Assembly: GCA_027488375.1 (NCBI GenBank)
Contig: JAIYBW010000002.1
Span: 372,001 to 436,000 of the forward strand
Source: Pseudomonadota bacterium
Lineage (GTDB): Bacteria; Bdellovibrionota; Bacteriovoracia; Bacteriovoracales; Bacteriovoracaceae
Reading direction: 5' to 3'
Length of the DNA stretch: 64,000 bases
Position 1 is the first letter of the stretch. The number at the start of each line of letters is the position of its first letter. Under the pieces are notes generated by a model. It saw only the letters and a list, made by a program, of their open reading frames with translations, had not been told where the DNA came from and did no database searches. A program made the position numbers and the translations under genes. Below, piece by piece: positions 1 to 9,007 of the stretch.

Positions 1-94
1 TGGGCAAGTGATTTTGCATTTTTTTCTTAAAATCAATCAGTTCCCTAATTTTTCCCTCATCCCATTTATCAATTTTTTGTAATCTTAAATTCAT
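1..94 (-). CDS. Partial unknown gene, cut by the left window edge
   Basis: An open frame starts at the ATG complementary to 92-94 and runs off the window with 31 visible codons (MNLRLQKIDKWDEGK...). Its ATG overlaps the stop of the dikinase-like gene upstream in an ATGA arrangement (91-94), so it is very probably the next cistron of the carS-ubiA-dikinase operon and translationally coupled to it. The visible part is basic, with no signal peptide. It is too short to assign to a family. Confidence 0.55.
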   Translation of the reverse strand, partial: MNLRLQKIDKWDEGKIRELIDFKKKMQNHLP

Positions 95-2505
95 AAAACT
101 TCTATTCTACCCGTTCTACCATCAATTCGGATGTGATCACCTGTTTTTAATAATCTGGTAGCCTCCTTAACTCCTACAATGGTTGGAAGCCCTAATTCTC
201 TACCAATGATTGCCGTATGGGATAAAAGTGAGCCTTTTTCCGATACTAAGCCTTGGCTTTGAGACATTATATAAACCCAAGCGGGATCAGTGTTTTTTGT
301 TACAAGTATAAATTTTTTAAAATCATATTTAAAAATATCTTGAGGTGAATCAAGGACAAGGGCAACACCACTTGCCTCCCCCGGAGAAACACCTAGCCCC
401 TTAAATTCACATAAAATATTGACTCCCCAGTTCTGATGAAAAGCTTGGGCTTCAGATTCAACTGTAATGAGAAACTCCGGATAATGAGTTATTTTCGATT
501 TCCAATCTCGAGTTCTCATAAGATGTAGGATTTCATCTTGAGACATTTCGTCCTTCGCAAAAGAAAACCATTCTTCATGGTTAATTGAAAAAAAATCTCT
601 TAGTTCAATATCTTTGAATCCTGAAGACTCACTTTTTAACTGATGGGCCAATTTAATGATCAGTTCTCTGTATAGTTGATAGAATCGACCACGCCAAAGG
701 CGAGAACTTTCCCTATATTCAATACATTCCTTTGTGAATCTGAGAATCCATCTTTCAAAAGAAGAAAAATTTATGTCATAAAGCTCACTTCGAATAACCG
801 TTGATCGATTAAAATGACTTTCAAACTTACGGCTCCATTTCATGAGCTCTTGCAGGATCTTAGGGGCATTTTTAAGGGGCAGACTTTCTAATTTTAATTC
901 TTCAAATGAACGATCACCATATTCGTTTAAAAAACGTTGAACTTTTTTAACTTCTTCCCCGTAGTCTTTTTCATTCAGCTTTAAAAATAGTTCATCATAC
1001 GGATTTAGGCTTTTTGGAACTTCAATTGATATAAAAATGTCAATGAACTCATGACTCAAATCACCGATTAATTTTTGAAACTCCTCAAGTGGCTTGACTG
1101 AATCAACATTCTTATCGGTTTTTAAGATTTCAACTAAGAGATGTTGAGGAAGACTCCTCTTTAATAGAGATTTCTCAAGAACGCTGAGTCCAATCATGAT
1201 GAAAAAGTCATTAATTATGGTTAGACCAAAATTCATTTTTCGATTTAAGAGCTGAGTTAGGTAGAGAATTGTTTGTCTTGAGGAAGCCAGATTGCTTGTC
1301 TCTATTTTGATTTCCTCAATTTTCAATTTAAAAGAAGACATGAGGTCGGGAAAAATTTTGTTTCTTAATGCTGCAATCTTGAAAAAATGGAACGCTGTTA
1401 ATAAATTATCAAAAAAGTTACCTTGCGTTTCATGATAAGGGACATCAATATTCTCTATTTTTCCACCAATCATCTTATGCCAGTTTTTGATATTATTTTC
1501 TCCACCAGGAGAGGCCCTTAGAGCTGCATAATAATGCTCTAAATTATAGTACAGATGAGAATCAATACATGATATGAGACTCTTGGTGTGAGGTTTTAAT
1601 TTCTCTATCCTTTCAGGCCTCATACCCAAATGTTCAGCAGACTCCAAAAAGACATTTTCGTAAGCTTTTTGAACAAATCTTGCAGTTAATGGGCTCACCA
1701 CACCCGGATATGATTCTGAGAGATTAGTGTCGGCATAAAATCCCAAAGCTTCAAAAGGCCTGGTAATTGGCCTGATTTGAAAAATATAAAGTTTATTCTT
1801 ATAAAATCCCCATTCGATATCTGAAGGACAGGCCATTTTAATTTCAAGTTTAAGCCCCTGTTGATAGAGCTGATTTATTTCGGAAGAATCAAGGACTTCG
1901 CCACCCTGCCTCGCTTGAATTTCTCCCATCCGATTTAATATAATATGGTCTATGTCTGCGTGCCCAGAAACGACTCCCTCCCCCATCCCAAAAGCGGCAT
2001 CAATGGCGATAAGAGAGGTTGGTGAAATAGGATTTCGAGTAAAGATCACCCCACTTTTTACAACCTGAATCTCTTTTTGAACGACAACCGCCATCTTTAA
2101 TGAAGTCTTTATCTTCATTTTATCGATGTATCTTAAGACACGTTCAGATTCGACTGATTCATAAATTTTTAAGAGAGCTGCTTCCCAATTAGATACATCT
2201 AGATTGAAAATTGTCTCAAAGAGTCCAGCAAAACTTGCATCCGCCTGATCTTCACCGACCATTGAACTTCTTAAGACAACTTTTCCATTTTTCTTAATGA
2301 AGTTTTCAATCTCAGTTTTTATCTCAAGCGGGATCAGGCCCTCCCTTTTTACTTTTTCAAATATTGAGGTTGAAATAATAACAAAAGGAGCAATATTGAT
2401 TCCCCAACTGTGAAGTTGCTGAAGTTGAAATCCTTTCCCACCTACAATCTCTTTTGCACATAAGCTATAGGCCTCAATAATACCTAACCCCATAATGAAG
2501 ACCAT
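91..2505 (-). CDS. PEP synthase/rifampin-phosphotransferase-like dikinase (ATP-grasp plus phosphohistidine swivel domain)
   Basis: An 804-residue protein with the two end domains of PEP-utilising dikinases. The N-terminal PPDK/ATP-grasp region spans roughly residues 15-250 (VGGKGFQLQQLH, VVLRSSMVGED, GVIFTRNPIS, DIEWGF, QIRPITRP). The C-terminal swivelling domain, about 710-804, carries the phosphohistidine motif SLLSHTAIIGRE. The roughly 450-residue middle is divergent and lacks a recognisable PEP-binding TIM barrel, which resembles rifampin phosphotransferases, where the middle domain binds the acceptor. By family knowledge such enzymes split ATP and move phosphate through His onto a small molecule; the acceptor here is unknown. 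The gene overlaps ubiA by 22 bp (10 bp if it starts at the internal ATG at 2493), so it is in its operon. A second protein of this architecture lies at 8990-11299. Confidence 0.85.
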   Translation of the reverse strand: MVFIMGLGIIEAYSLCAKEIVGGKGFQLQQLHSWGINIAPFVIISTSIFEKVKREGLIPLEIKTEIENFIKKNGKVVLRSSMVGEDQADASFAGLFETIFNLDVSNWEAALLKIYESVESERVLRYIDKMKIKTSLKMAVVVQKEIQVVKSGVIFTRNPISPTSLIAIDAAFGMGEGVVSGHADIDHIILNRMGEIQARQGGEVLDSSEINQLYQQGLKLEIKMACPSDIEWGFYKNKLYIFQIRPITRPFEALGFYADTNLSESYPGVVSPLTARFVQKAYENVFLESAEHLGMRPERIEKLKPHTKSLISCIDSHLYYNLEHYYAALRASPGGENNIKNWHKMIGGKIENIDVPYHETQGNFFDNLLTAFHFFKIAALRNKIFPDLMSSFKLKIEEIKIETSNLASSRQTILYLTQLLNRKMNFGLTIINDFFIMIGLSVLEKSLLKRSLPQHLLVEILKTDKNVDSVKPLEEFQKLIGDLSHEFIDIFISIEVPKSLNPYDELFLKLNEKDYGEEVKKVQRFLNEYGDRSFEELKLESLPLKNAPKILQELMKWSRKFESHFNRSTVIRSELYDINFSSFERWILRFTKECIEYRESSRLWRGRFYQLYRELIIKLAHQLKSESSGFKDIELRDFFSINHEEWFSFAKDEMSQDEILHLMRTRDWKSKITHYPEFLITVESEAQAFHQNWGVNILCEFKGLGVSPGEASGVALVLDSPQDIFKYDFKKFILVTKNTDPAWVYIMSQSQGLVSEKGSLLSHTAIIGRELGLPTIVGVKEATRLLKTGDHIRIDGRTGRIEVL

Positions 2506-3362
2506 ATAAGAGAAAGAACAACGATGAGTATCTGACCTTCAGCGAGTTTTTTCAGTGATATAGATTTGCTTGGATTCCAAGCAAATTTCCAAAACCTTAA
2601 ACTAGAGATCATCATTAAAAGAGTAAAAAGAATTGAAACAATAGACGGACTCTGAATTAATTGAAAAATGTTGAGAACAGTGAGAAAAAGAATCATTTGA
2701 ATGATAAGGCATAAACTTACTGCGACTCGAGGTCCAAATATTTTTGAATAAGTCGTATAGCTTGTTTCATCCTTAGGCGCCCTTATTTTCCTCGAAAATT
2801 CCCAATTGGTGAAGATGAGGGGAATCGGCAAGATATATATTGATTTACTAAAATCAATATGAGGGATTGATTCTGCCATGACGACGAGCAAGTACAAAAT
2901 ATTTATAAACACAATAGGATGGTGAGATACTAAGGCCAGAGGAAGACTCTTTCTCATTTTCTCTTCGATAAAAAACCACTTTAACATCAAAAAAGCATAA
3001 AGAAGCACTAAAAATGATGCGCATAAAATAGTTATAGTTCCTAAGCTCGAAAAAATCATGATTAGAACACAAAGCCCTCCTAAAAATTTTAAATCATTTT
3101 TTAAAACTTTTCCCGAAGGAAGCGGACGCTGAGGAAAATTTTTTAAATCATCATCATAATCCTTAAATTCATCCATCACTCTCAAAAGAAGTGATAATGA
3201 GGCGGTAAAAAGACTCGAAGTTAAAAAACTTGAATGAAACTTAATCACTTGGCCTGAGAGTCGTAAAAAGACGAATTGAATAGAAAGCGCAGTGACTAAT
3301 GTCCCTATGAGTGAGGAAACTGGAAACATTTCAGATAAATAATATTTCAAACGATACAACAT
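2484..3362 (-). CDS. UbiA-family prenyltransferase
   Basis: A 292-residue, strongly hydrophobic protein with about eight membrane segments. Residues near 62-85 carry the UbiA Asp-rich signature in variant form (DEFKDYDDD, then RPLPSGKV), matching the DxxxD Mg-diphosphate loop and the conserved R-P-L-P-S-G that follows it. The second Asp motif is weaker (RAPKDETSYTTYSK, about 192-205). Family members join polyprenyl diphosphates to aromatic or glycerol-phosphate acceptors, including the archaeal lipid step DGGGP synthase. A good ribosome site (AGGA) precedes the ATG inside the end of the carS-like gene, which stops 6 bp upstream. Sitting beside a CarS homologue suggests a lipid acceptor rather than a quinone, but that is inference. 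Confidence 0.8.
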   Translation of the reverse strand: MLYRLKYYLSEMFPVSSLIGTLVTALSIQFVFLRLSGQVIKFHSSFLTSSLFTASLSLLLRVMDEFKDYDDDLKNFPQRPLPSGKVLKNDLKFLGGLCVLIMIFSSLGTITILCASFLVLLYAFLMLKWFFIEEKMRKSLPLALVSHHPIVFINILYLLVVMAESIPHIDFSKSIYILPIPLIFTNWEFSRKIRAPKDETSYTTYSKIFGPRVAVSLCLIIQMILFLTVLNIFQLIQSPSIVSILFTLLMMISSLRFWKFAWNPSKSISLKKLAEGQILIVVLSLIWSSLWG

Positions 3363-3368
3363 AAATTC

Positions 3369-3929
3369 CTAAAAGGGATTTTTCCTTACTTTAAGTCGAA
3401 ACAATAAATAATTAAAAATCAGATGAATGAACGTACCGGCAAACATTGTTCCCAGGAAGGTATTCCCATCAAGTGGAATCAAAAGTGCGTAGGCCATTAG
3501 ACATCCAAGTACTGAATCAGCTTGGTCGAATATAATAAAAAAAAGCGTAAATTTTTGGGAAGTTTGCCCCTCTTTGACCCCCAACCTTCTTTTGAGAAAT
3601 GAATTGGGAAGTTCTGCTAAGCAGTAAGCAAAACCAAGGCATAATGAAATGAAAATTGTAGAGTGAAGATGAAATACTGGAGCAGAAATATCCAATACAT
3701 CCTCAAATGTTCTTGCAGCTAAAACACCCGGCCAGCACGCCAGCGGCATGATAAAAAATCCTCGCCAAGTCTTGTTAAGGCCAAACCATCTTTGATGTAG
3801 CGGCTTCTTGAGGTAAGATAGGATATCCCATTTCACTGCAAGCATGTGGAGGATACCTCCAAAGATGAGCGGTAGAGCGAGGAGTATTATTCGAAAAATA
3901 TTTTCGACTGATAACCAATTTAAAATCAT
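3369..3929 (-). CDS. CDP-archaeol synthase-like (CarS/DUF46) membrane cytidylyltransferase
   Basis: A 186-residue protein with about five membrane segments. It carries landmarks of the CarS/DUF46 branch of the CDP-alcohol cytidylyltransferase superfamily: LNKTWRGF near residue 51, AYCLAELPNSFLKRRLGVK near 101-119 (the conserved E-L-P-N-S-F-x-K-R loop), and FDQADSVLG near 134-142 (the D-x-x-D-S metal/nucleotide motif). In archaea CarS activates unsaturated archaetidic acid with CTP, one step after a UbiA-type DGGGP synthase, which matches the neighbour downstream. It is first in its operon and only 11 bp from the divergent permease gene, with no Shine-Dalgarno. On its strand TATAAT (3941-3936) lies just before the ATG, so transcription may start at the start codon. 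Family assignment is firm; substrate is not known. Confidence 0.82.
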   Translation of the reverse strand: MILNWLSVENIFRIILLALPLIFGGILHMLAVKWDILSYLKKPLHQRWFGLNKTWRGFFIMPLACWPGVLAARTFEDVLDISAPVFHLHSTIFISLCLGFAYCLAELPNSFLKRRLGVKEGQTSQKFTLFFIIFDQADSVLGCLMAYALLIPLDGNTFLGTMFAGTFIHLIFNYLLFRLKVRKNPF

Positions 3930-3940
3930 AAGTAGATTAT

Positions 3941-5176
3941 ATGCTTAATCATGAAAATTCCTATCTTTTCAAATTTGCCTGGAAAAGTATTAGGAGAAAC
4001 GCTGGACGAAGTTTTTTTATTGGTTTTTCAGTCTCTTTAGCAGTTTTTATTGCTGTTTGGGTCGTTGCTTTTTTTGATGGCCTAAATTACCAAATAGAAA
4101 AAGCTGTTGTGAACACTAATATTGGGTATTTTCAATTACAAGAACCAACTTTTTCGAGATCAACTGATTCTACGACTCCCCTTGCCTTTAGTTCATACTC
4201 TCATTTGTTGAAGCAAAACTTTATTCAAGGCTATTCACCAGAATTAGTTTTAGATGGAAATATTTCAACTCCTGAGGGAGCTGCTGGTCTGGCAGTCATT
4301 GGCATAGATCCTGAATTACATCGCACTTTTCTTCCTTTATTCAGAAAAATAAAAAAAGGAAGATTTGTTGAACATCAAGACCAAGACGGAATTGTTATTG
4401 GCGAGGAACTGGCAAAAATCTTTAAATTTGCAGTAGAAGATCAGCTTGTCCTTAACTATCAAGATATCAATGGTGAACTAAGATCTGAGATCCTTAAAAT
4501 AAAAGGTATTTATCGTTTTAATGGAAAAGCATTTGAAAAAAGATTTGTTTATATTAATCAAAAAACTTGGCAACGAATTTTCCTGAATAAAGAAATGAAA
4601 GAAGTTCTCTTCAATAGAATTCCAATCATGACAAAAAATTTATCTGAACAAAAAAAATTAGAAAAAATAATTTCTCAAGAAAAAATTGAACTCAAGACAT
4701 GGAAAAATCTTAATCCCGAAATGGCGGTTGTTCTTGAATTTCATGATGGAATGATACAGTTTTTCTTTATTATTATTGCATTAACAATCATCATGACAAT
4801 TCTCACTCCTGTACAAATGTTATGGCAAGAAAGGCTTAAGGAACTAAGAATGCTTAACATTCTGGGCGTTAGTTCAGAAAAATTCTGGAAGATAGGCTTA
4901 TTTGAGGTCATCCAAATGATTATTTGCTCCACAATAGCTTCAAGTTTTTTACTTGTCGTGATCATTGGAATTCAATCAAAAACGGGGATTGATTTTCGTT
5001 TCTTAAATGATGGAGTCACTTTAGAGCGCGCAGGAATTAAACTCCCCAACATTATCTATCCTCATTTGGCCATTAATCAATTGGTTGTGACCTTTATTTT
5101 CGTTTTAATCATCCTTAGCATCAGCTATTTTTGGTCAATTCATAGAACACTAAAAAAGCTCGAGGTCGCTCCATGA
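3941..5176 (+). CDS. FtsX/LolC-type ABC exporter permease
   Basis: A 411-residue protein with the MacB/LolC topology. One membrane helix lies near residues 21-45, followed by a large periplasmic domain of about 220 residues, then three C-terminal helices (about 272-295, 320-345, 375-400) forming the FtsX domain. It opens a five-gene plus-strand run: two permeases, ATPase, LolA-like carrier, barrel. Its stop overlaps the next start by 4 bp (ATGA). By family knowledge such mechanotransmission transporters pass lipoproteins, lipids or other envelope molecules to periplasmic carriers without cytoplasmic substrate uptake. The start is only 11 bp from the divergent carS-like gene, with no clear ribosome site. 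Confidence 0.85.
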   Translation: MLNHENSYLFKFAWKSIRRNAGRSFFIGFSVSLAVFIAVWVVAFFDGLNYQIEKAVVNTNIGYFQLQEPTFSRSTDSTTPLAFSSYSHLLKQNFIQGYSPELVLDGNISTPEGAAGLAVIGIDPELHRTFLPLFRKIKKGRFVEHQDQDGIVIGEELAKIFKFAVEDQLVLNYQDINGELRSEILKIKGIYRFNGKAFEKRFVYINQKTWQRIFLNKEMKEVLFNRIPIMTKNLSEQKKLEKIISQEKIELKTWKNLNPEMAVVLEFHDGMIQFFFIIIALTIIMTILTPVQMLWQERLKELRMLNILGVSSEKFWKIGLFEVIQMIICSTIASSFLLVVIIGIQSKTGIDFRFLNDGVTLERAGIKLPNIIYPHLAINQLVVTFIFVLIILSISYFWSIHRTLKKLEVAP

Positions 5177-6381
5177 ATGCATTTATGTATTTGATCAAAT
5201 TCAGTTACCGAAATCTTTTTCGTGCTCCGAAAAGAACTTTGATCATGATTATAAGTCTGAGTCTCGGTTGTGGTTTCATCATTTGGGACTTAAATTTTGC
5301 GAACTCTGGATCAAGAGAAATCATGAAGGATTTCCTTAAACAGTATGCTGGCGTTTATCACATCACTCATGCCGAATATTACGATAGTAAAAACAAGAAA
5401 GAGTTTAACACCTACAGAACGATGACTGATGATGAACTTGAAAAGAAAGAACTTATCGAACAATCCACTCGTCGTGCTGTCGCTCCAGTTTTTATTTCAG
5501 GCGAGAAGAAGACTTTAGGAGTTCTCTTAACTGGACTTGAAGTTGAAAAAGAAAAAAAGCTTTCGACTCTTTACAAGGCAATCAAGTCAGGTGATTTTTT
5601 AAATAGCACTGGTTCAAAAGAAATAATCCTTGGAAAAAAATTTGCACAAAGGATTGAAGCCAAATTAGGAGATGAGGTTGCCGTTGTGGGACAAGCCTTA
5701 GATGGGTCTGTGGCCAATGATCTTTTTAAAGTTGTCGGCTTCCTTGATTTCGGAGGTGGAGATCTAGAAGAGTCTCTTGCATTCACTCAACTCTCATCAG
5801 CTCAAGAGTTTTTAAGCTTACCACCAGATCGATTCCATCAAAGGGTAAGTTTTGATGTCGAAACTGAGGGTCTACCAAAACTTAAACAATTGGGCGTCAC
5901 GAGTTGGTTTGATCTTATTCCAGAGATAGGATACTCCGTTCAATTTATCGATAACATTACTTGGTTTGCTTGCATCATCATTGTGATGGTTGTGAGTTTG
6001 GGTTTATCAAACACACTCATGATTACTTTTTTTGAAAGAGAACAAGAGTTTAATAGTCTTAATATTATAGGTGCAAAAACTAAGTGGATCACTTTCTCGC
6101 TGATGATTGAAGTTTTTATCATGGGCACAGTTGCGATCTTACTTGGAGTGCTCATGGGGTATCTCGCGGTCAAATACTTCTATTACCATCCCATAAATAT
6201 TGAACTTTTTACTGGTGGCAAACCCATTATTATGGGTGGTATGACAATTGTACCTCTGGTGCGTTTTTATGCTCTCCCTCAATATTTTTGGCAAGTACCT
6301 CTCATGATCTATTTCTTTTTATCACTCACGATGATTTATCCACTCATTCGAGTCATCCGCAGGAGCAAAAATGCAATTTGA
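5173..6381 (+). CDS. FtsX/LolE-type ABC exporter permease, second subunit
   Basis: A 402-residue partner of the preceding permease with the same layout. An N-terminal helix covers about 18-38, a periplasmic domain runs to about residue 255, and three helices follow (about 258-280, 310-335, 370-392). The conserved cytoplasmic stretch after the second helix reads TFFEREQEFNSLNIIGAK, the coupling-helix region of FtsX permeases. It overlaps its upstream neighbour by 4 bp and the ATPase by 11 bp. Two different permeases plus one ATPase mirrors LolC-LolE-LolD rather than homodimeric MacB. Confidence 0.85.
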   Translation: MNAFMYLIKFSYRNLFRAPKRTLIMIISLSLGCGFIIWDLNFANSGSREIMKDFLKQYAGVYHITHAEYYDSKNKKEFNTYRTMTDDELEKKELIEQSTRRAVAPVFISGEKKTLGVLLTGLEVEKEKKLSTLYKAIKSGDFLNSTGSKEIILGKKFAQRIEAKLGDEVAVVGQALDGSVANDLFKVVGFLDFGGGDLEESLAFTQLSSAQEFLSLPPDRFHQRVSFDVETEGLPKLKQLGVTSWFDLIPEIGYSVQFIDNITWFACIIIVMVVSLGLSNTLMITFFEREQEFNSLNIIGAKTKWITFSLMIEVFIMGTVAILLGVLMGYLAVKYFYYHPINIELFTGGKPIIMGGMTIVPLVRFYALPQYFWQVPLMIYFFLSLTMIYPLIRVIRRSKNAI

Positions 6382-7060
6382 ACTCAGTCATGTTGAAAAA
6401 ATTTACACTAGCTCTGAAGAAAATAAAGTTTTTGGTGCCAGAGATGTCTCGATAAATATTCATGAGGGTGACTTCCTTGCTCTCGTCGGCCCCTCTGGAT
6501 CCGGTAAAACGACGATACTCAATTTAATTGCAGGTCTCATTTTGCCCTCGTCAGGCTCATTGAAACACGGTGGAAAAGATATAACCTCTCTGACACTTGA
6601 AGAAAGAACTAAACACCGCTTGGATTATATGGGATTTGTTTTCCAGGATTATCAACTCCTCCCCATTTTAACGGCTTGGGAAAACATAGAGTTTCCTCTC
6701 CAGCTCAAGGGATTTAGTAAAACTGAGATTAAAGAGAGAGTTGATTGGGCGCTAAATCAGGTTGGTCTCAATAAAATGGGTAATAGATTCCCTAAACAGC
6801 TCTCTGGCGGACAACAGCAGAGGGTTTCTATTGCTCGGGCGATTGCCGGTCGGCCCCAGCTCATTCTGGCCGATGAACCAACGGCCAATTTAGATTCAAA
6901 AACGGCCCAAGAAATCATTGAACTTTTTTTAAAGCTTAATAAAGATTTTAATCTCACTTTTATTTTTTCAACTCACGATCAGCGCCTTATTGATCAAGTA
7001 AGGACTGTATTATATGTAAAAGACGGACAAATTTCAGAAGCAAGGACTCATCATGTTTAG
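6371..7060 (+). CDS. LolD/MacB-family ABC transporter ATPase
   Basis: A 229-residue ABC ATPase with all hallmark motifs: Walker A GPSGSGKTT near residue 39, Q-loop VFQDYQLLP, signature LSGGQQQRVSIARA, Walker B LILADEPTANLDS, and H-loop STHD. The D-E-P-T-A-N-L-D sequence is typical of the LolD/MacB/FtsE branch. It overlaps the second permease by 11 bp and the LolA-like gene by 8 bp, so all parts of the exporter are translationally linked. It should energise the two FtsX permeases at the inner membrane. Confidence 0.92.
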   Translation: MQFELSHVEKIYTSSEENKVFGARDVSINIHEGDFLALVGPSGSGKTTILNLIAGLILPSSGSLKHGGKDITSLTLEERTKHRLDYMGFVFQDYQLLPILTAWENIEFPLQLKGFSKTEIKERVDWALNQVGLNKMGNRFPKQLSGGQQQRVSIARAIAGRPQLILADEPTANLDSKTAQEIIELFLKLNKDFNLTFIFSTHDQRLIDQVRTVLYVKDGQISEARTHHV

Positions 7061-7796
7061 AAATTTTAAATTAAAAAATGTTGTATTTTGTGTCGCCATT
7101 GGGGCCAATGCTCAAAATGCTGATGAGTGGTCAAAATATGCAGAAAAACAAATGAGAGGCGATAGATCTCAATCTCAAATTGAAATGATGATCAAAACCC
7201 CTAATTGGGAAAGGACTCTGGAAATTGAGTCGGATATAGAAGGAAAAAACCTGGCCTTAAGTACGATCACTGCACCGGCCAAGGAAAAAGGAATCAGAAC
7301 TCTACGCATTGACAATAACATGTGGAACTATTTTCCAAAACTGAAAAGGAAAGTAGCAGTTTCCTCTTCTATGCTCCTTGCAAGCTGGATGGGCTCTGAC
7401 TTTACTAATGATGATATTTTAAAAGCCTCATCGATGGCTGAAGATTACCAGCATAAATTCCTGCCAGATCAAAAAATTGCCGGTAAAAAGTATAGAGTTA
7501 TTGAAAATAAAGCAAAATCAAATGCGAAAGTTATGTGGCCTAAAATTGTGACTTATGCCTCACCTATCGACTGCCTTCCACGTCAGTACCATTATTTTGA
7601 TAAAGAAAATAAACTTAAAAGAGTTTTAACCATGGATGATGTCAAAACATTTGATGGACATAAGGTACCCACTCTTTGGACCATGCAACCACAAGATGAT
7701 CTAAAAAAGAAAACAACCATTCGATATAAAACGATGACTTTCAAATCTAAATTTGGACCTAAACATTTTACCCAACAAAACCTTACGGACTTTTAA
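7053..7796 (+). CDS. LolA-like outer-membrane lipoprotein-sorting/carrier protein (PF17131 type)
   Basis: A 247-residue secreted protein; an N-terminal signal sequence ends near ANAQ (residue 21). The following sequence matches the LolA-like family often annotated as outer membrane lipoprotein-sorting protein, including PAKEKGIRTLRIDNNMW, YFPKLKRK, SSMLLASWMGSDFTNDD and MDDVKTFDGHKVPT. Family members adopt the open beta-barrel fold of LolA/LolB and usually sit beside RND or FtsX exporters. Placed between the ATPase and an outer-membrane barrel, it probably ferries the exported hydrophobic substrate across the periplasm. Its stop codon (TAA) overlaps the start of the barrel gene by one base (TAATG). 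Substrate unknown. Confidence 0.85.
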   Translation: MFRNFKLKNVVFCVAIGANAQNADEWSKYAEKQMRGDRSQSQIEMMIKTPNWERTLEIESDIEGKNLALSTITAPAKEKGIRTLRIDNNMWNYFPKLKRKVAVSSSMLLASWMGSDFTNDDILKASSMAEDYQHKFLPDQKIAGKKYRVIENKAKSNAKVMWPKIVTYASPIDCLPRQYHYFDKENKLKRVLTMDDVKTFDGHKVPTLWTMQPQDDLKKKTTIRYKTMTFKSKFGPKHFTQQNLTDF

Positions 7797-9007
7797 TGAA
7801 AAGATTATTATTTATTTTTTGCGTATTCAGTACGACGACAGCTTTTTCACAAATTAAAACAGAATTCTCTGGTAATCTTGAAGTTCAATCAAGAAATAGT
7901 TGGAATGGTGATGAAGCAAAGTCACTCAACTTAATCAATGACCAAATTCCAACTCAAGATTGGGATAGTGAGAATTTCAGTCTCATTTATGGAAATCTAA
8001 ACGCTAAAGTTGACTTTAGTAATTCTCGTCTTGAGTCCAATTTTTTTGCAAGACACTCAAAATCAGATCTTTATAAAAATAATTATATTGCCCCCCTCAT
8101 TTTCAATTTTCCAAATAAACTTGTGGCCCGCGAAGTCTTTAAATTACAAAATGATCAAGATGGAACTGATAATAAAACGGAATATATTCTTAATAAGTTT
8201 TATTATGAGTGGACTTATGGAGAGCATCGATTTGTTGCGGGAAGAATATATGTTAATTATGGAATCGGAGAAATTTTTAACCCGATTAATCCCTTTAATC
8301 AACCGACTGGTCTAACTTCAATATCTCAAGTAGCGCAAGGTAACGATGGTTTAAATTTTACTTTTTATAAAGATGATAAACACACTATTGATTTCTATTT
8401 TTTAGGAGATAAAAGCCTTCAGGGTTATGAAGGCCAAATCGATAAAACAATGTGGGCCCATGGCGAATATCAATGGTCAAATAATCTTCAACTTGATTAC
8501 GTCATTGGAGAAGATCAAAAACGCCACAAAGTAGGCGGACAATTCCGCTATAATTTTGAAGAATCGATGATCTTTCTTCAGACGCTTTATCAAACTCGCT
8601 ATACTGACGATATCGATGGCGACCAATCCCATCATCTTTGGGATGTGATGCTTGGATTTGATCAACAAGTGACGAATAAGTGGCATGTCAGAGTTGAGGG
8701 TGGACATCAAAAAAAGAATGAGTTTGTTACATCACTTTTTAATGATCGTTTTTTACCATCAGAGTATTTTATTGCTCTCATGAATCAATATGAAATTCAT
8801 CCACTTGTGAAACTCGGTGGGACAATCATCAATGATGTTAAAACCGGTTTTACCTATTTCATCACAAGGAACACTTATAGCTTTGCAAAAAGCTCAGAAG
8901 TTGAACTCTTTGCTTACCTGCCAATGGCCAAAGGTAGTGATATAGAAAACAAAGCTCAGAAACTTGTGACAACGGATGTAGGAGTTGCTTTAAGGACCTT
9001 CTTCTAG
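7796..9007 (+). CDS. Predicted outer-membrane beta-barrel protein
   Basis: A 403-residue protein with an N-terminal signal peptide (cleavage near TTAFSQ, residue 19), alternating polar/hydrophobic strands throughout, many aromatic residues and a terminal Phe-Phe. All of these are typical of a barrel recognised by the Bam machinery. It is the last gene of the exporter run and starts at the stop of the LolA-like gene. Barrels in this position accompany LolA-like/exporter modules in other proteobacteria. Its 3' end overlaps the convergent second dikinase by 18 bp. Specific family not recognised. Confidence 0.7.
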   Translation: MKRLLFIFCVFSTTTAFSQIKTEFSGNLEVQSRNSWNGDEAKSLNLINDQIPTQDWDSENFSLIYGNLNAKVDFSNSRLESNFFARHSKSDLYKNNYIAPLIFNFPNKLVAREVFKLQNDQDGTDNKTEYILNKFYYEWTYGEHRFVAGRIYVNYGIGEIFNPINPFNQPTGLTSISQVAQGNDGLNFTFYKDDKHTIDFYFLGDKSLQGYEGQIDKTMWAHGEYQWSNNLQLDYVIGEDQKRHKVGGQFRYNFEESMIFLQTLYQTRYTDDIDGDQSHHLWDVMLGFDQQVTNKWHVRVEGGHQKKNEFVTSLFNDRFLPSEYFIALMNQYEIHPLVKLGGTIINDVKTGFTYFITRNTYSFAKSSEVELFAYLPMAKGSDIENKAQKLVTTDVGVALRTFF

